Shown: positions 50,603 through 60,683, counted from the first letter of the stretch. The stretch: 64,000 nucleotides of DNA from Pseudomonas matsuisoli (GCF_014647635.1 NZ_BMPO01000010.1:62001-126000), one strand, 5' to 3'. The notes: a model not told the origin generated them from the sequence alone. Translations and numbers: made by a program.

Positions 50603-52201
50603 ATGCGCAAAACCCCATTGATCAACGCACTCGTCACCGCAGGTTTGCTGATCGGTACACCGCTTGCCCACGCGGCGGGAACCCTGGTGTTCTGTTCCGA
50701 GGCCAGCCCAGCGGGATTCGACCCCGCGCTTTACACCTCCGGCACTGAATTCGACGCGGCGGCAGAAACCGTCTTCAACCGTCTCACTCAGTTCAAGCGC
50801 GGCAGTACCGAAGTCGTACCGGGTCTTGCGGAGAAATGGGAGACCAGCGAAGACGGCCTCACCTACACCTTCCATCTGCGCAAAGGCGTGAAATTCCATA
50901 CTACGGACTACTTCACGCCGACCCGTGACTTCAACGCTGACGACGTACTGTTCACCTTCCAGCGCATGCTGGACAAAGCACATCCCTTCCGCCAGGCGTA
51001 CCCCACCGAATTCCCCTATTTCACCGGCATGAGCATGGACAAGAACATCGCCCAAGTGGAAAAGGTCGACCCGCAGACCGTGCGTTTCACCCTGCGCACG
51101 GTGGACGCAGCCTTCGTGCAGAACCTTGCCATGAGCTTCGCCTCCATCCAGTCGGCTGAGTACGCCGACAAGCTGCTGGCTGAAGGCAAAGCTGCCGACA
51201 TCAACCAGAAACCCATCGGCACGGGCCCATTCGTCTTCAGCCGTTACCAGAAGGATTCCGTCATTCGCTACAAGGGCAATCCGACCTACTGGAACCCGGC
51301 GGATGTGAAGCTGGACAACCTTATCTTCTCCATCGCGACCGACCCTTCCGTACGCTTGCAGAAACTGCGCGCGGGTGAATGCCAGATCACGTTGAATCCA
51401 CGACCGGCCGAGATCGAATCGCTCAAGGGTGACAGCAAGCTGCAAATGCCCGAGCAGCCCGGCTTCAACCTGGGTTACATCGCCTATAACGTCGAACACG
51501 GTCCGCTGGGCAAGCCGGAAGTGCGTAAGGCGCTGGACATGGCGGTCAACAAGGAGGCGATCGTTCAGGCGGTGTATCAGGGCGCAGGCCAGGTGGCGGT
51601 GAATGCCATGCCCCCAACGCAGTGGTCTTACGACAAGAGCGTGACCGATGCACCACGAGATCTGGACGAAGCGAAACAGCTGCTAAGCGATAACGGCGTC
51701 ACCGAAGGCACTGAACTCACGCTATGGGCCATGCCCGTGCAGCGCCCGTACAACCCGAATGCGCGACTGATGGCCGAAATGCTGCAAAGCGACTGGGCAA
51801 AAATCGGCATCAAGGCGAAGATCGTCAGCTTCGAATGGGGCGAGTATCTCAAGCGCGCCAAGGCGGGCGAGCACGACATCATGCTCATCGGCTGGACCGG
51901 CGATAACGGTGACCCTGATAACTGGCTTGGCACCCTGTATGGCTGCGACGCAATCGGCGCGAACAACTACAGCCGCTGGTGCGACGAGAAATATGACAAG
52001 TCGATCAAGGAAGCCCGGACCCTCAACGATCAGGCGAAGCGTACGTCCCTGTACGAACAGGCTCAGCGTATCCTCAAGGACCAAACAGCGATCACGCCGA
52101 TTGCACATTCGACGGTTTATCAGCCAATGAGCACCCGGGTGAAAGACTTCAAGATCAGCCCATTCGGGCTTAACTCGTTCTATGGGGTTAGCGTCGAGTA
52201 A
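50603..52201 (+). CDS. dppA: Dipeptide-binding periplasmic protein, DppA paralogue 1
   Basis: This 532-residue SBP family 5 protein has a Sec signal peptide (ALVTAGLLIGTPLAHA, cut near residue 24). The mature part starts AGTLVFCSEASPAGFDPAL. The family core GLTYTFHLRKGVKFH and the ligand-pocket region GWTGDNGDPDNWLGTLYGC are present. It is close to the second dppA at 54582 over its whole length. It feeds peptides to the DppBCDF permease 4-8 kb downstream. It stands as a single gene, 298 bp after the SIMPL gene, with hairpins on both sides and no PsdR-like motif upstream. Confidence 0.94.
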   Translation: MRKTPLINALVTAGLLIGTPLAHAAGTLVFCSEASPAGFDPALYTSGTEFDAAAETVFNRLTQFKRGSTEVVPGLAEKWETSEDGLTYTFHLRKGVKFHTTDYFTPTRDFNADDVLFTFQRMLDKAHPFRQAYPTEFPYFTGMSMDKNIAQVEKVDPQTVRFTLRTVDAAFVQNLAMSFASIQSAEYADKLLAEGKAADINQKPIGTGPFVFSRYQKDSVIRYKGNPTYWNPADVKLDNLIFSIATDPSVRLQKLRAGECQITLNPRPAEIESLKGDSKLQMPEQPGFNLGYIAYNVEHGPLGKPEVRKALDMAVNKEAIVQAVYQGAGQVAVNAMPPTQWSYDKSVTDAPRDLDEAKQLLSDNGVTEGTELTLWAMPVQRPYNPNARLMAEMLQSDWAKIGIKAKIVSFEWGEYLKRAKAGEHDIMLIGWTGDNGDPDNWLGTLYGCDAIGANNYSRWCDEKYDKSIKEARTLNDQAKRTSLYEQAQRILKDQTAITPIAHSTVYQPMSTRVKDFKISPFGLNSFYGVSVE

Positions 52202-52217
52202 GATTGGCGTGCCCTCG

Positions 52218-52251
52218 AGCATGGGCTCCCGCACGTCCGGGAACCCATGCT
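52218..52251 (+). terminator. Long hairpin after the first dppA
   Basis: AGCATGGG-CT-CCCG (52218-52231) pairs with CGGG-AA-CCCATGCT (52238-52251), with a small internal loop and 6-nt apical loop. It lies 17 bp after the stop. No T-tract follows, so it is a 3'-end stabiliser or weak terminator. Confidence 0.55.
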
Positions 52252-52276
52252 GACATGGCGCGGCGGCGAAACACGA

Positions 52277-52300
52277 TTCGCGGGCATGGCCCGCTCCCAC
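52277..52300. repeat. Single class A REP
   Basis: TTCGCGGGCATGGCCCGCTC... matches the inverted arm of the REP pair at 44135-44158. No full partner copy is adjacent. Confidence 0.7.
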
Positions 52301-52397
52301 GAGAAAGCACCGTCAGAACATAGGTTGGATCAGCCATCCTGTGGCGCAATACACCGGTCACCAGACGCTGCTAGTCGGCCAATTCTTTCGAAGGTAG

Positions 52398-52472
52398 ACG
52401 GTGGAAGCCCTACGGGATTCCACCGTACAATTGACGCGGTGAGCGGTGGATAACGCTTCGCGGTTATCCACC
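52398..52472. repeat. Two class D hairpins between the first dppA and mdpA
   Basis: ACGGTGGAA (52398-52406) pairs with TTCCACCGT (52418-52426). GGTGGATAAC (52445-52454) pairs with GTTATCCACC (52463-52472). The second ends 5 bp from the mdpA stop and may act as its 3' hairpin. The first matches the hairpin at 50435 upstream of dppA. Confidence 0.65.
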
Positions 52473-52477
52473 CTACG

Positions 52478-53701
52478 TCAGGCCTCCAACCCAAACGGAT
52501 CATCGATAGAGTGGCTCGGCTGGGTGAACCAGCGTGGCCCCTGTGCATCCATGTAGAAATGGTCCTCTAGGCGGATGCCAAAGGCGCCCGGCACGCAAAT
52601 CGTTGGCTCGTTACTAACGCACATGCCGGTGTCCAACTCCACCTCGTTGCCACCCACGAGATAGGGGGCTTCGTGCAGGTCCAGGCCGATACCGTGCCCC
52701 GTACGGTGCGGCAATCCTGGCAACGCATAGCCAGGCCCGAAGCCGTCGGCCTCAAGTGAACGCCGTGCCGCGGCGTCCAGGTCCCCGCAGCATGCACCCA
52801 GCCGGGCTGCTTCGAACACCGCCATCTGCGCCGTTTTCTCCGCATTCCACACGCGGCGCTGTTCAGCGGTGGGGTTGCCGAAGACATAGCTGCGCGTGAT
52901 ATCGGATTGATAGCCATCAAGTTGGCACCCTGTGTCGATGAGCACCATGTCGCCCGATTCCAGCGATTTGGGATTCATGACGCCGTGCGGGAAGGCCGTA
53001 TCCGGACCAAAAAGCACGATGCAGAACGTCGATCCAGGAGCGCCTACCCGGCGGTGCGCCTGACGGATGAACTCCGTGACGTCCGACGTCGAGATGCCCT
53101 CTTCCAAGATGCTGGCAGTGGCCTGCTGAACGGCCAGCGTCATGGCCTTCGCGCGCTTCAACAGATCGATCTCGGCCATGGACTTACGCATACGCAGGGC
53201 GTCGATCAGCGGCCCGGCGTCGGCGTACTGGTACTCCGGATTAGCGCGGCGAATACTGTCGAACATGAAGAACGGCAAAGACGGGCACACTGCGACCGCG
53301 GCACCCCGCTGTGGTGAGGCGCCGCTGGCGCGAAGCACGTCGCCGAGCAAGTCGTAGGGGCTGGCATGCTCCTCCCACGTACTTAGCGCACCTTCGATCT
53401 GCATGAAGCTTTCCATCGTGCCAGTTTCGAACGTCGGCGCGACATAGTGCAAAGGCCCCCGAGCGGGTATGACGGCGACCACCAGCCGCTCACTCGCTTT
53501 CCAGACGATACCGGTGAAGTAGCGCAGGTTACTTCCGGCGTTGACCACCATTGCGGAAATGCCCGCTGCACGCATCGCAACCTGCAAGTGGACGATGCGT
53601 TGCTGGTATTCCGCAGCCTCGATTGGCCGTGCGCCTGCGGTCATGTCCCGCAGGGTATTCAACACCGAAACTTGAGATGCACCACCTACACCGATTGTCA
53701 T
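52478..53701 (-). CDS. mdpA: M24 family metallo-dipeptidase MdpA (prolidase-like)
   Basis: This 407-residue pita-bread peptidase has all five metal ligands of the M24 family: Asp in LIDTGCQLDGY, Asp in QSDITRSY, His in HRTGHGIGLDLHE, Glu in VSNEPTI and Glu in RLEDHFY. An N-terminal creatinase-like domain spans about 30-165. It corresponds to PA4498 (mdpA), a PsdR-repressed dipeptidase that processes imported dipeptides in P. aeruginosa. The ATG at 53701 is preceded by AAGGTGAG. That ribosome site is partly made by the right arm of the CTTAAATTTAAG palindrome. Confidence 0.92.
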   Translation of the reverse strand: MTIGVGGASQVSVLNTLRDMTAGARPIEAAEYQQRIVHLQVAMRAAGISAMVVNAGSNLRYFTGIVWKASERLVVAVIPARGPLHYVAPTFETGTMESFMQIEGALSTWEEHASPYDLLGDVLRASGASPQRGAAVAVCPSLPFFMFDSIRRANPEYQYADAGPLIDALRMRKSMAEIDLLKRAKAMTLAVQQATASILEEGISTSDVTEFIRQAHRRVGAPGSTFCIVLFGPDTAFPHGVMNPKSLESGDMVLIDTGCQLDGYQSDITRSYVFGNPTAEQRRVWNAEKTAQMAVFEAARLGACCGDLDAAARRSLEADGFGPGYALPGLPHRTGHGIGLDLHEAPYLVGGNEVELDTGMCVSNEPTICVPGAFGIRLEDHFYMDAQGPRWFTQPSHSIDDPFGLEA

Positions 53702-53709
53702 AAGCTCAC

Positions 53710-53736
53710 CTTAAATTTAAGCGTTACTTAAATTAA
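53710..53736. promoter_or_regulatory. Candidate PsdR operator upstream of mdpA
   Basis: CTTAAATTTAAG (53710-53721) is a perfect 12-bp palindrome, followed by a second CTTAAATTAA (53727-53736); copy starts are 17 bp apart. It sits 9 bp before the mdpA start and overlaps its ribosome site and probable -10 (TTAAAT on the minus strand). The same core appears before dppA at 54447 and 54481. Assignment to PsdR is inference from position. Confidence 0.65.
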
Positions 53737-53795
53737 TCGGAAATCGGCATCCCGTGAAGTGCTATTGAACGATCAAGCAGATCGATTAGAGCCGC

Positions 53796-53801
53796 TATAC
53801 T
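53796..53801 (+). promoter_or_regulatory. Candidate psdR -10 element
   Basis: TATACT lies 28 bp before the psdR ATG. No good -35 is seen at 16-18 bp spacing. The operator copies at 53710-53736 lie about 60-90 bp upstream, so direct steric autorepression is less likely than repression of mdpA. Confidence 0.35.
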
Positions 53802-53828
53802 GCTGCCACCTCCAGACAGAGCAGTTCA

Positions 53829-54392
53829 ATGACCGTAGAGCAAATTGGCGAACGTCTCCGCCGTTATCGCCGCGCGGCTGGCAAAACCCTCAATCAGGTC
53901 GCCGCAGAAGCGGGCCTGACGGCCAGCTTCCTTTCCCAGGCAGAACGTAATCTGTGTGGCGTATCGATCTCGTCGCTCGCGAACATCGCCCGTGCCATTC
54001 AGGTGCCGCTCAACGCGTTGCTGGAGCAGCCCGAACAGCAAAAGCCGGACTCCCATACCGGGGAGCGGGTGCGGTATACGGTCGGTAGCCAGCCGTTGGT
54101 CTACGAGCGTTTGTCGAGTTCGTTCCCGGGCAATCCGCTCAACGCAGTGAAGATGAACATTCCGGTAGGCTATCAATCCGAACTCATCACCCACGATGGC
54201 GTTGAGCTGGCCTACGTTCTCTCCGGCCACGTCACCTACATCATCGAAGGCCGCGCCTATCCACTCGGCGCCGGTGACTCAGTGCACTTCGACGCATCCA
54301 AGCCCCATCGTCTTGGCAATAGCGGGACGGACATGGCCGAGATGATCAACATCACCACGATGCCGCTATTCGAGGATAAACGGGAATATTGA
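53829..54392 (+). CDS. psdR: XRE-cupin transcriptional repressor PsdR
   Basis: This 187-residue regulator has an N-terminal XRE helix-turn-helix (about 7-62; GKTLNQVAAEAGLTASFLSQ) and a C-terminal cupin_2 domain (about 105-180; ELAYVLSGHVTYIIEG and LGAGDSVHFDASKPHRLGN). It matches PA4499 (psdR) in type and position: divergent from mdpA and upstream of dpp. In P. aeruginosa PsdR represses dipeptide uptake and processing, and its loss improves growth on casein in quorum-sensing evolution experiments. The gene here appears intact. The cupin pocket probably binds the inducer, which is unknown. Confidence 0.9.
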   Translation: MTVEQIGERLRRYRRAAGKTLNQVAAEAGLTASFLSQAERNLCGVSISSLANIARAIQVPLNALLEQPEQQKPDSHTGERVRYTVGSQPLVYERLSSSFPGNPLNAVKMNIPVGYQSELITHDGVELAYVLSGHVTYIIEGRAYPLGAGDSVHFDASKPHRLGNSGTDMAEMINITTMPLFEDKREY

Positions 54393-54446
54393 GCGAAGCG
54401 GCAGCTTCCGCCCCATTTATGGGCATGCCGCACGATATTAGTGCCA

Positions 54447-54488
54447 CTTAAATTTTGATTTGACGGATATTTCAGCTTCACTTAATTT
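54447..54488 (+). promoter_or_regulatory. dppA promoter bracketed by CTTAA(A)TT operator copies
   Basis: TTGACG (54460-54465) and TAATTT (54483-54488) are 17 bp apart and form a good sigma-70 promoter about 94 bp before the dppA ATG. CTTAAATT (54447-54454) lies just before the -35. CTTAATTT (54481-54488) covers the -10. The copies start 34 bp apart, exactly twice the spacing at mdpA. Occupancy would exclude polymerase, consistent with repression by PsdR encoded just upstream. Confidence 0.7.
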
Positions 54489-54581
54489 CGGGATCGCATT
54501 GACGCCGACGATTTCCATCGGCAGCCGAAGCGACCGAGCCCATAAGGCCAGTCGCTAGAATAACTAGACGAGGCTTTTCGC

Positions 54582-56180
54582 ATGCGCAAGACCGCCCTGA
54601 TTACCGCATTGCTCGCGACCGGACTGATCACCGCCAGCCCCCTGGCCAGCGCCGCCGGTACGCTGGTTTATTGCTCGGAGGGCAGCCCCGCAGGGTTCGA
54701 CCCGGGGCAATACACAACTGGGACGGACTTCGATGCGAACTCAGAGACGATCTTCAACCGCCTAGCCGAATTCGAGAAAGGTGGTACCAAGGCTCAGCCT
54801 TCACTCGCGACCTCATGGGACATCAGCGAAGACGGCAAGACCTACACCTTCCATCTGCGCGAAGGGGTGAAGTTCCATACCACGGACTACTTCACGCCAA
54901 CGCGCGACTTCAACGCCGATGACGTGGTATTCACCTTCCAGCGCATGCTCGACAAGGACCTTCCTTTCCGTAAGGCCTACCCAACCGAGTTCCCTTATTT
55001 CACCGATATGGGCCTGGACGCGAATATCGCCAAAGTCGAGAAGGTGGATGACAAGACCGTCCGCTTCGTCCTCAACGAAGTCGATGCCGCCTTCGTGCAG
55101 AACCTGGCCATGAATTTCGCGGCGATCCATTCCGCCGAATACGCTGACACCCTACTCAAGAACGGTAAGGCGGCCGAGATCAACCAGAAGCCTATCGGCA
55201 CCGGCCCCTTCGTCTTCAGCCGCTACCAGAAAGACGCGGTCATCCGGTTCAAGGGCAACCCGAACTACTGGGATCCTGACAAGGTGAAGGTCGACAACCT
55301 GCTGTTCTCGATCAACACCGACGCCTCGGTGCGCATCCAGAAGCTCAAGGCCGGCGAATGCGATATCACGCTGAACCCTCGTCCTGCGGACCTAAAGTCG
55401 CTGCAGGCGGACAGCAAACTTAACGTACCGACCCAGCCGGGCTACAACCTCGGCTATATCGCCTACAACGTGACCCGCCCGCCGTTCGACAAGCTCGAAG
55501 TACGCCAGGCGCTGGACATGGCCATCAATAAGGACGCCATCATCGATGCCGTCTACCAAGGCGCCGGGCAGAAAGCAGTCAACGGCATGCCGCCGACGCA
55601 ATGGTCCTACGACAAAGGCATCACCGACGCGCCTTACGATCCTGCCAAGGCGCGTGAGTTGCTACAAAAGGCCGGCATCAAGGAGGGTACGGAAATCACC
55701 CTGTGGGCCATGCCCGTGCAACGCCCCTACAACCCCAACGCCCGACTGATGGCAGAAATGCTGCAGAACGACTGGTCCAAAGTTGGCATCAAGGCACGCA
55801 TCGTTAGCTACGAGTGGGGCGAATACATCAAGCGCGCCCATAACGGCGAGCACGACGCGATGCTCATCGGCTGGACCGGCGATAACGGTGACCCGGACAA
55901 CTGGCTGGGCACGCTCTACGGCTGCGCCGCTGTAGACGGCAACAACTTCTCGAAGTGGTGCGACAAGGAATACGATGACCTGGTGGTCGCTGCAAAACGC
56001 ACCACCGATCAGGCCGAGCGCACCGCGTTCTACGAAAAAGCCCAGGCCGTCCTCAAGCGTGAAGTCCCGATCACCCCGATTGCGCACTCCACGGTCTACC
56101 AGCCGATGAGCAAAACGGTGCAGGGCTTTCAGATCAGCCCCTTCGGTCGCAACAGCTTCATCGGCGTAGGCAAGGACTGA
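54582..56180 (+). CDS. dppA: Dipeptide-binding periplasmic protein, DppA paralogue 2
   Basis: This 532-residue SBP family 5 protein is collinear with the first dppA. It has a signal peptide (ALLATGLITASPLASA, cut near residue 24), a mature start AGTLVYCSEGSPAGFDPGQY, and GWTGDNGDPDNWLGTLYGC in the pocket region. It leads the dppA-dppBCDF transcript under the candidate PsdR-controlled promoter. Differences from paralogue 1 cluster in the middle and C-terminal third, which could shift peptide preference. A hairpin after the stop probably keeps its level above that of the permease. Confidence 0.95.
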   Translation: MRKTALITALLATGLITASPLASAAGTLVYCSEGSPAGFDPGQYTTGTDFDANSETIFNRLAEFEKGGTKAQPSLATSWDISEDGKTYTFHLREGVKFHTTDYFTPTRDFNADDVVFTFQRMLDKDLPFRKAYPTEFPYFTDMGLDANIAKVEKVDDKTVRFVLNEVDAAFVQNLAMNFAAIHSAEYADTLLKNGKAAEINQKPIGTGPFVFSRYQKDAVIRFKGNPNYWDPDKVKVDNLLFSINTDASVRIQKLKAGECDITLNPRPADLKSLQADSKLNVPTQPGYNLGYIAYNVTRPPFDKLEVRQALDMAINKDAIIDAVYQGAGQKAVNGMPPTQWSYDKGITDAPYDPAKARELLQKAGIKEGTEITLWAMPVQRPYNPNARLMAEMLQNDWSKVGIKARIVSYEWGEYIKRAHNGEHDAMLIGWTGDNGDPDNWLGTLYGCAAVDGNNFSKWCDKEYDDLVVAAKRTTDQAERTAFYEKAQAVLKREVPITPIAHSTVYQPMSKTVQGFQISPFGRNSFIGVGKD

Positions 56181-56185
56181 CCGCG

Positions 56186-56207
56186 ACGCCCCGCCTTCGC
56201 GGGGCGT
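56186..56207 (+). terminator. Partial terminator between dppA and dppB
   Basis: ACGCCCCGC (56186-56194) pairs perfectly with GCGGGGCGT (56199-56207) around a CTTC loop. The following TCTTCTT is only a weak T-tract. Such leaky hairpins after binding-protein genes are common in ABC importers. The 208 bp dppA-dppB gap shows no other promoter I trust. Confidence 0.65.
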
Positions 56208-56388
56208 TCTTCTTACGCCTTCCGCAACATCCGGTACGTCCGCTGCGTGAGGAATGTCTGCCCACAGACATGGTCGGACAGTTAAAGGTCTCCCTGCCAT
56301 CCAACGCGCCGCCGCTGACCTGGCGCGGGCTCATCATTCGAACGTGGCGGCGCTCGCCATGCGCCGTCCTCAGGAGTCGATCACCACG

Positions 56389-57399
<1,011 letters not shown>

Positions 57400-57403
57400 C
57401 GCC

Positions 57404-58321
57404 ATGACGACAAAAGCTTCTCTCTCCACAACCGCGTCCGAACCGACGCTCTACTACCCTTCGCCACTGCGTGAATTCTGGACCGCGTTCAGCCGCAACA
57501 AAGGCGCACTTGCCGGCTTTCTGTACATGCTGGTCCTCGCCTTTTGCGCCTTGTTCGCTCCCTGGGTCGCCCCCTTCGATCCCAGCGAGCAGTTTCGCGA
57601 CAACCTCCTCACGCCACCCGCGTGGCTCGAGGGCGGTACGACGCAGTTCCTACTAGGCACCGACGAAGTCGGCCGCGACATGCTGTCGCGACTCATCCAC
57701 GGTGCGCGCTTGTCACTGCTTATCGGTCTGGCTTCGGTGGTGTTCTCGCTGATCCCTGGGATCCTGCTCGGCCTGCTCGCTGGCTTCTCACCGACACGCC
57801 TGGGGCCGCCCATCATGCGCATGATGGATGTCATGCTCGCCCTGCCTTCGCTGCTCCTGGCCGTGGCGATCGTCGCCATCTTGGGCCCTGGCCTGATCAA
57901 CACGATTTTCGCCATCGCCATCGTCTCGCTGCCCTCCTACGTGCGCCTGACCCGCGCCGCAGTGATGACCGAATTGAACCGCGACTACGTGACCGCTTCG
58001 CGCATCGCCGGTGCCGGCACCCTGCGCCTGATGTTCATCAGCGTTCTGCCGAACTGCATGGCCCCGCTGATCGTCCAGGCGACGCTGAGCTTCTCGTCGG
58101 CCATCCTGGATGCGGCGGCGCTTGGATTTCTTGGCTTGGGTGTCCAACCGCCGACACCTGAGTGGGGCACCATGCTCGCCTCCGCACGAGACTACATCGA
58201 ACGTGCATGGTGGGTTGTCTCGCTGCCTGGACTTGCGATCCTGCTGAGCGTGTTGGCCATCAACCTCATGGGCGACGGGCTGCGCGATGCGCTCGATCCA
58301 CGCCTGAAGAATGCTGCGTGA
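57404..58321 (+). CDS. dppC: Dipeptide ABC transporter permease DppC
   Basis: This 305-residue second permease has an N-terminal OppC_N region ([20 protein letters not shown]), the [20 protein letters not shown] signature, and the coupling motif region [20 protein letters not shown]. It pairs with DppB. It ends 10 bp before the dppD ATG. Confidence 0.95.
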   Translation: MTTKASLSTTASEPTLYYPSPLREFWTAFSRNKGALAGFLYMLVLAFCALFAPWVAPFDPSEQFRDNLLTPPAWLEGGTTQFLLGTDEVGRDMLSRLIHGARLSLLIGLASVVFSLIPGILLGLLAGFSPTRLGPPIMRMMDVMLALPSLLLAVAIVAILGPGLINTIFAIAIVSLPSYVRLTRAAVMTELNRDYVTASRIAGAGTLRLMFISVLPNCMAPLIVQATLSFSSAILDAAALGFLGLGVQPPTPEWGTMLASARDYIERAWWVVSLPGLAILLSVLAINLMGDGLRDALDPRLKNAA

Positions 58322-58331
58322 GGACATAGAA

Positions 58332-59354
58332 ATGAGCCTGCTCGATATCCACAATCTCAATGTTCGCTTCGGCGGGCGGGATGCGCCGCCCGTGGTCGAA
58401 GGGCTGGACCTGTCCATCGACGCCGGCGAAGTCTTGGCCATCGTCGGAGAATCCGGGTCCGGCAAATCCGTCACCATGATGGCGCTGATGGGCCTGATCG
58501 ATCACCCTGGAATCGTCACTGCGGACCAGATGCAGTTTCTCGGCCACGACCTGCTGACCATTCGCGGGCGTAAGCGCCGGCAGTTGATTGGTAAGGACAT
58601 GGCGATGGTCTTTCAGGACCCGATGACGGCGCTGAACCCGGCGTACACCGTGGGTTACCAGATCGAGGAAGTCCTGCGTCAGCATCTGAATCTGAAAGGC
58701 AGCGCCGCGCGCAAACGGGCGCTCGAATTGCTGGAGCGCGTCGAAATTCCTGCGGCTGAAAGCCGCCTGGATGCCTACCCGCACCAGCTGTCCGGCGGCA
58801 TGAGCCAACGTGTCGCCATCGCCATGGCGATTGCCGGCGAACCGCGCCTGCTCATCGCAGACGAGCCGACGACCGCGCTCGACGTCACCATTCAGGCGCA
58901 GATCATGGATCTGTTGTTAGCACTGCAACGCGACCAAGGCATGGCGCTGATCCTCATTACGCACGACCTTGCCGTGGTCGCCGAGACCGCGCGCGATGTC
59001 TGCGTGATGTATGCCGGCCAGGCGGTCGAGAAGGGCCACATTCCAACGCTGTTCGATGCACCAGCGCACCCGTACACCGAAGCGTTGCTTGCGGCCATTC
59101 CCGAGCAAGGCCAAGGCGAACGCCTGGCGACCTTGCCGGGCATCGTTCCCGGTCGCTACGACCGTCCAACCGGCTGCCTGCTGGCACCCCGTTGCCCCTA
59201 TGTCCAGAACCGCTGCCAGAAACGCCCCGCACTGGAACCCTATGACCGCGGTGCGGTGCGGTGTTTCTTCCCGCGCAACATGGCGCCGGGCGAGGCGCCC
59301 AGCGTGAGCGCTGAGCATCGGCTCGAAGTCGGAGGCCACCACTATGCCCACTGA
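58332..59354 (+). CDS. dppD: Dipeptide ABC transporter ATPase DppD
   Basis: This 340-residue ATPase has Walker [16 protein letters not shown], signature [16 protein letters not shown], Walker [15 protein letters not shown] and H-loop ITHD. A C-terminal oligopeptide domain has the cysteine cluster [18 protein letters not shown], which in this group binds a [4Fe-4S]. The ATG at 58332 follows TGAGGACATAGAA. It overlaps dppF by 11 bp. Confidence 0.95.
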   Translation: MSLLDIHNLNVRFGGRDAPPVVEGLDLSIDAGEVLAIVGESGSGKSVTMMALMGLIDHPGIVTADQMQFLGHDLLTIRGRKRRQLIGKDMAMVFQDPMTALNPAYTVGYQIEEVLRQHLNLKGSAARKRALELLERVEIPAAESRLDAYPHQLSGGMSQRVAIAMAIAGEPRLLIADEPTTALDVTIQAQIMDLLLALQRDQGMALILITHDLAVVAETARDVCVMYAGQAVEKGHIPTLFDAPAHPYTEALLAAIPEQGQGERLATLPGIVPGRYDRPTGCLLAPRCPYVQNRCQKRPALEPYDRGAVRCFFPRNMAPGEAPSVSAEHRLEVGGHHYAH

Positions 59355-60357
59355 ACACTCTGCTGATCCCGTTCTCACGGCGCGCGATCTGACTCGCCAT
59401 TACCACGTCTCCCGTGGGCTGTTCAAAGGCGACGCCGTGGTCCGCGCGTTGAACGGCGTTTCCTTCGAGTTGTACCCCGGTCAAACGTTGGCTGTGGTGG
59501 GTGAATCCGGCTGTGGTAAATCCACGCTCGCGCGCGCCCTCACGCTCATCGAGGAGCCCACGTCCGGCTCGCTGCAAATCGGCGGACGCGAGGTCGCGGG
59601 CGCGAGCCGCGCCGATCGTGCGCAACTACGACGTGACGTGCAGATGGTCTTTCAGAACCCCTATGCCTCGCTCAACCCACGGCAAAAAATCGGGGATCAG
59701 CTAGCCGAGCCGCTGATCATCAATACCTCGCTGAGCCGTAGCGAGCGACGTGAGCACGTACAAGAAATGATGCGCCAGGTGGGCCTGCGCCCCGAGCACT
59801 ACCAGCGCTACCCGCACATGTTCTCCGGCGGCCAGCGCCAACGAATCGCTCTGGCGCGCGCCATGATGCTCACGCCCAAGGTACTGATCGCGGACGAGCC
59901 GACGTCGGCGCTCGACGTTTCGATCCAAGCCCAGGTGCTTAACCTGTTCAAGGACTTGCAGGAGGAGTTCGGCACGGCGTACGTGTTCATTTCCCACAAC
60001 CTGGCGGTCGTACGCCATGTGGCCGATCAGGTGCTGGTGATGTATTTGGGCAAGCCTGCGGAAATGGGACCGCGCGACAAGCTGTACGAGCGGCCCTTGC
60101 ATCCGTATACGCAGGCGTTGTTGTCAGCGACCCCCTCATTGCGACCCGCCCCCGACAAGCCGCGTATCAAGATTCAGGGCGAACTGCCCAACCCGCTGTC
60201 GCCGCCGTCGGGATGCGTGTTCAACACCCGCTGCCCACACGCGACCGAGCATTGCCGTCAGGAAGAACCCGCCCTGCGAGAGGTGGATGGCAGGCAAGTG
60301 GCGTGTCATTACGCAGAGCGGTTCGTGGAGGGCGGCGAAATTTCGATTGCGTCCTGA
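59344..60357 (+). CDS. dppF: Dipeptide ABC transporter ATPase DppF
   Basis: This 337-residue ATPase completes the DppD/DppF pair. Walker A is [14 protein letters not shown], signature [15 protein letters not shown], Walker [15 protein letters not shown], and H-loop ISHN. The C-terminal cluster [19 protein letters not shown] parallels that of DppD. The overlap with dppD indicates coupled translation. It is the last gene of the dpp operon and is followed by the REP region. Confidence 0.95.
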   Translation: MPTEHSADPVLTARDLTRHYHVSRGLFKGDAVVRALNGVSFELYPGQTLAVVGESGCGKSTLARALTLIEEPTSGSLQIGGREVAGASRADRAQLRRDVQMVFQNPYASLNPRQKIGDQLAEPLIINTSLSRSERREHVQEMMRQVGLRPEHYQRYPHMFSGGQRQRIALARAMMLTPKVLIADEPTSALDVSIQAQVLNLFKDLQEEFGTAYVFISHNLAVVRHVADQVLVMYLGKPAEMGPRDKLYERPLHPYTQALLSATPSLRPAPDKPRIKIQGELPNPLSPPSGCVFNTRCPHATEHCRQEEPALREVDGRQVACHYAERFVEGGEISIAS

Positions 60358-60385
60358 GCCATTACAGGTGACCTCTCGAACGCCG

Positions 60386-60645
60386 GCGACTAAAGTCGCC
60401 CCTACAGGTTCGCACCTCGTCCAAAAGCCGCCCATTCCCGCTCTTCTGTAGGGGCGGCTTTAGCTGCGGACACTACAGGCTCGGCAGATTTCACCTGTAG
60501 CCTGTCACGCGCTAATCAGCTCTGGCCTACCCAAAGAAGCGTGTGGTCTTGCGATCGTTCGCGACTAAAGTCGCCCCTACAGGCCGCACTTTGTCCAAAC
60601 GCCGCACATCCCTGCTCTTCTGTAGGGGCGGCTTTAGCCGCCTGC
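60386..60645. repeat. Two direct copies of a REP doublet (class B) after dppF
   Basis: Each copy (60386-60470 and 60561-60645) has an arm TAAAGTCGCCCCTACAG, a spacer, then the inverse arm CTGTAGGGGCGGCTTTA. The spacers are also similar (GTCCAAA, CCGC, CTCTTCTGTAG), so the whole unit of about 84 bp was duplicated with 90 bp between. The 326 bp gap between dppF and the reductase gene has no coding sequence I recognise. Confidence 0.8.
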
Positions 60646-60683
60646 GGTGGGCCTAACAGCGAATTTATTAGCGTTGAACGCCA

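Noticed and set aside
60386-60645. Possible CRISPR-like array
   Set aside because: Only two units, each internally inverted, with similar rather than unique spacers and no cas genes; these are REP doublets.
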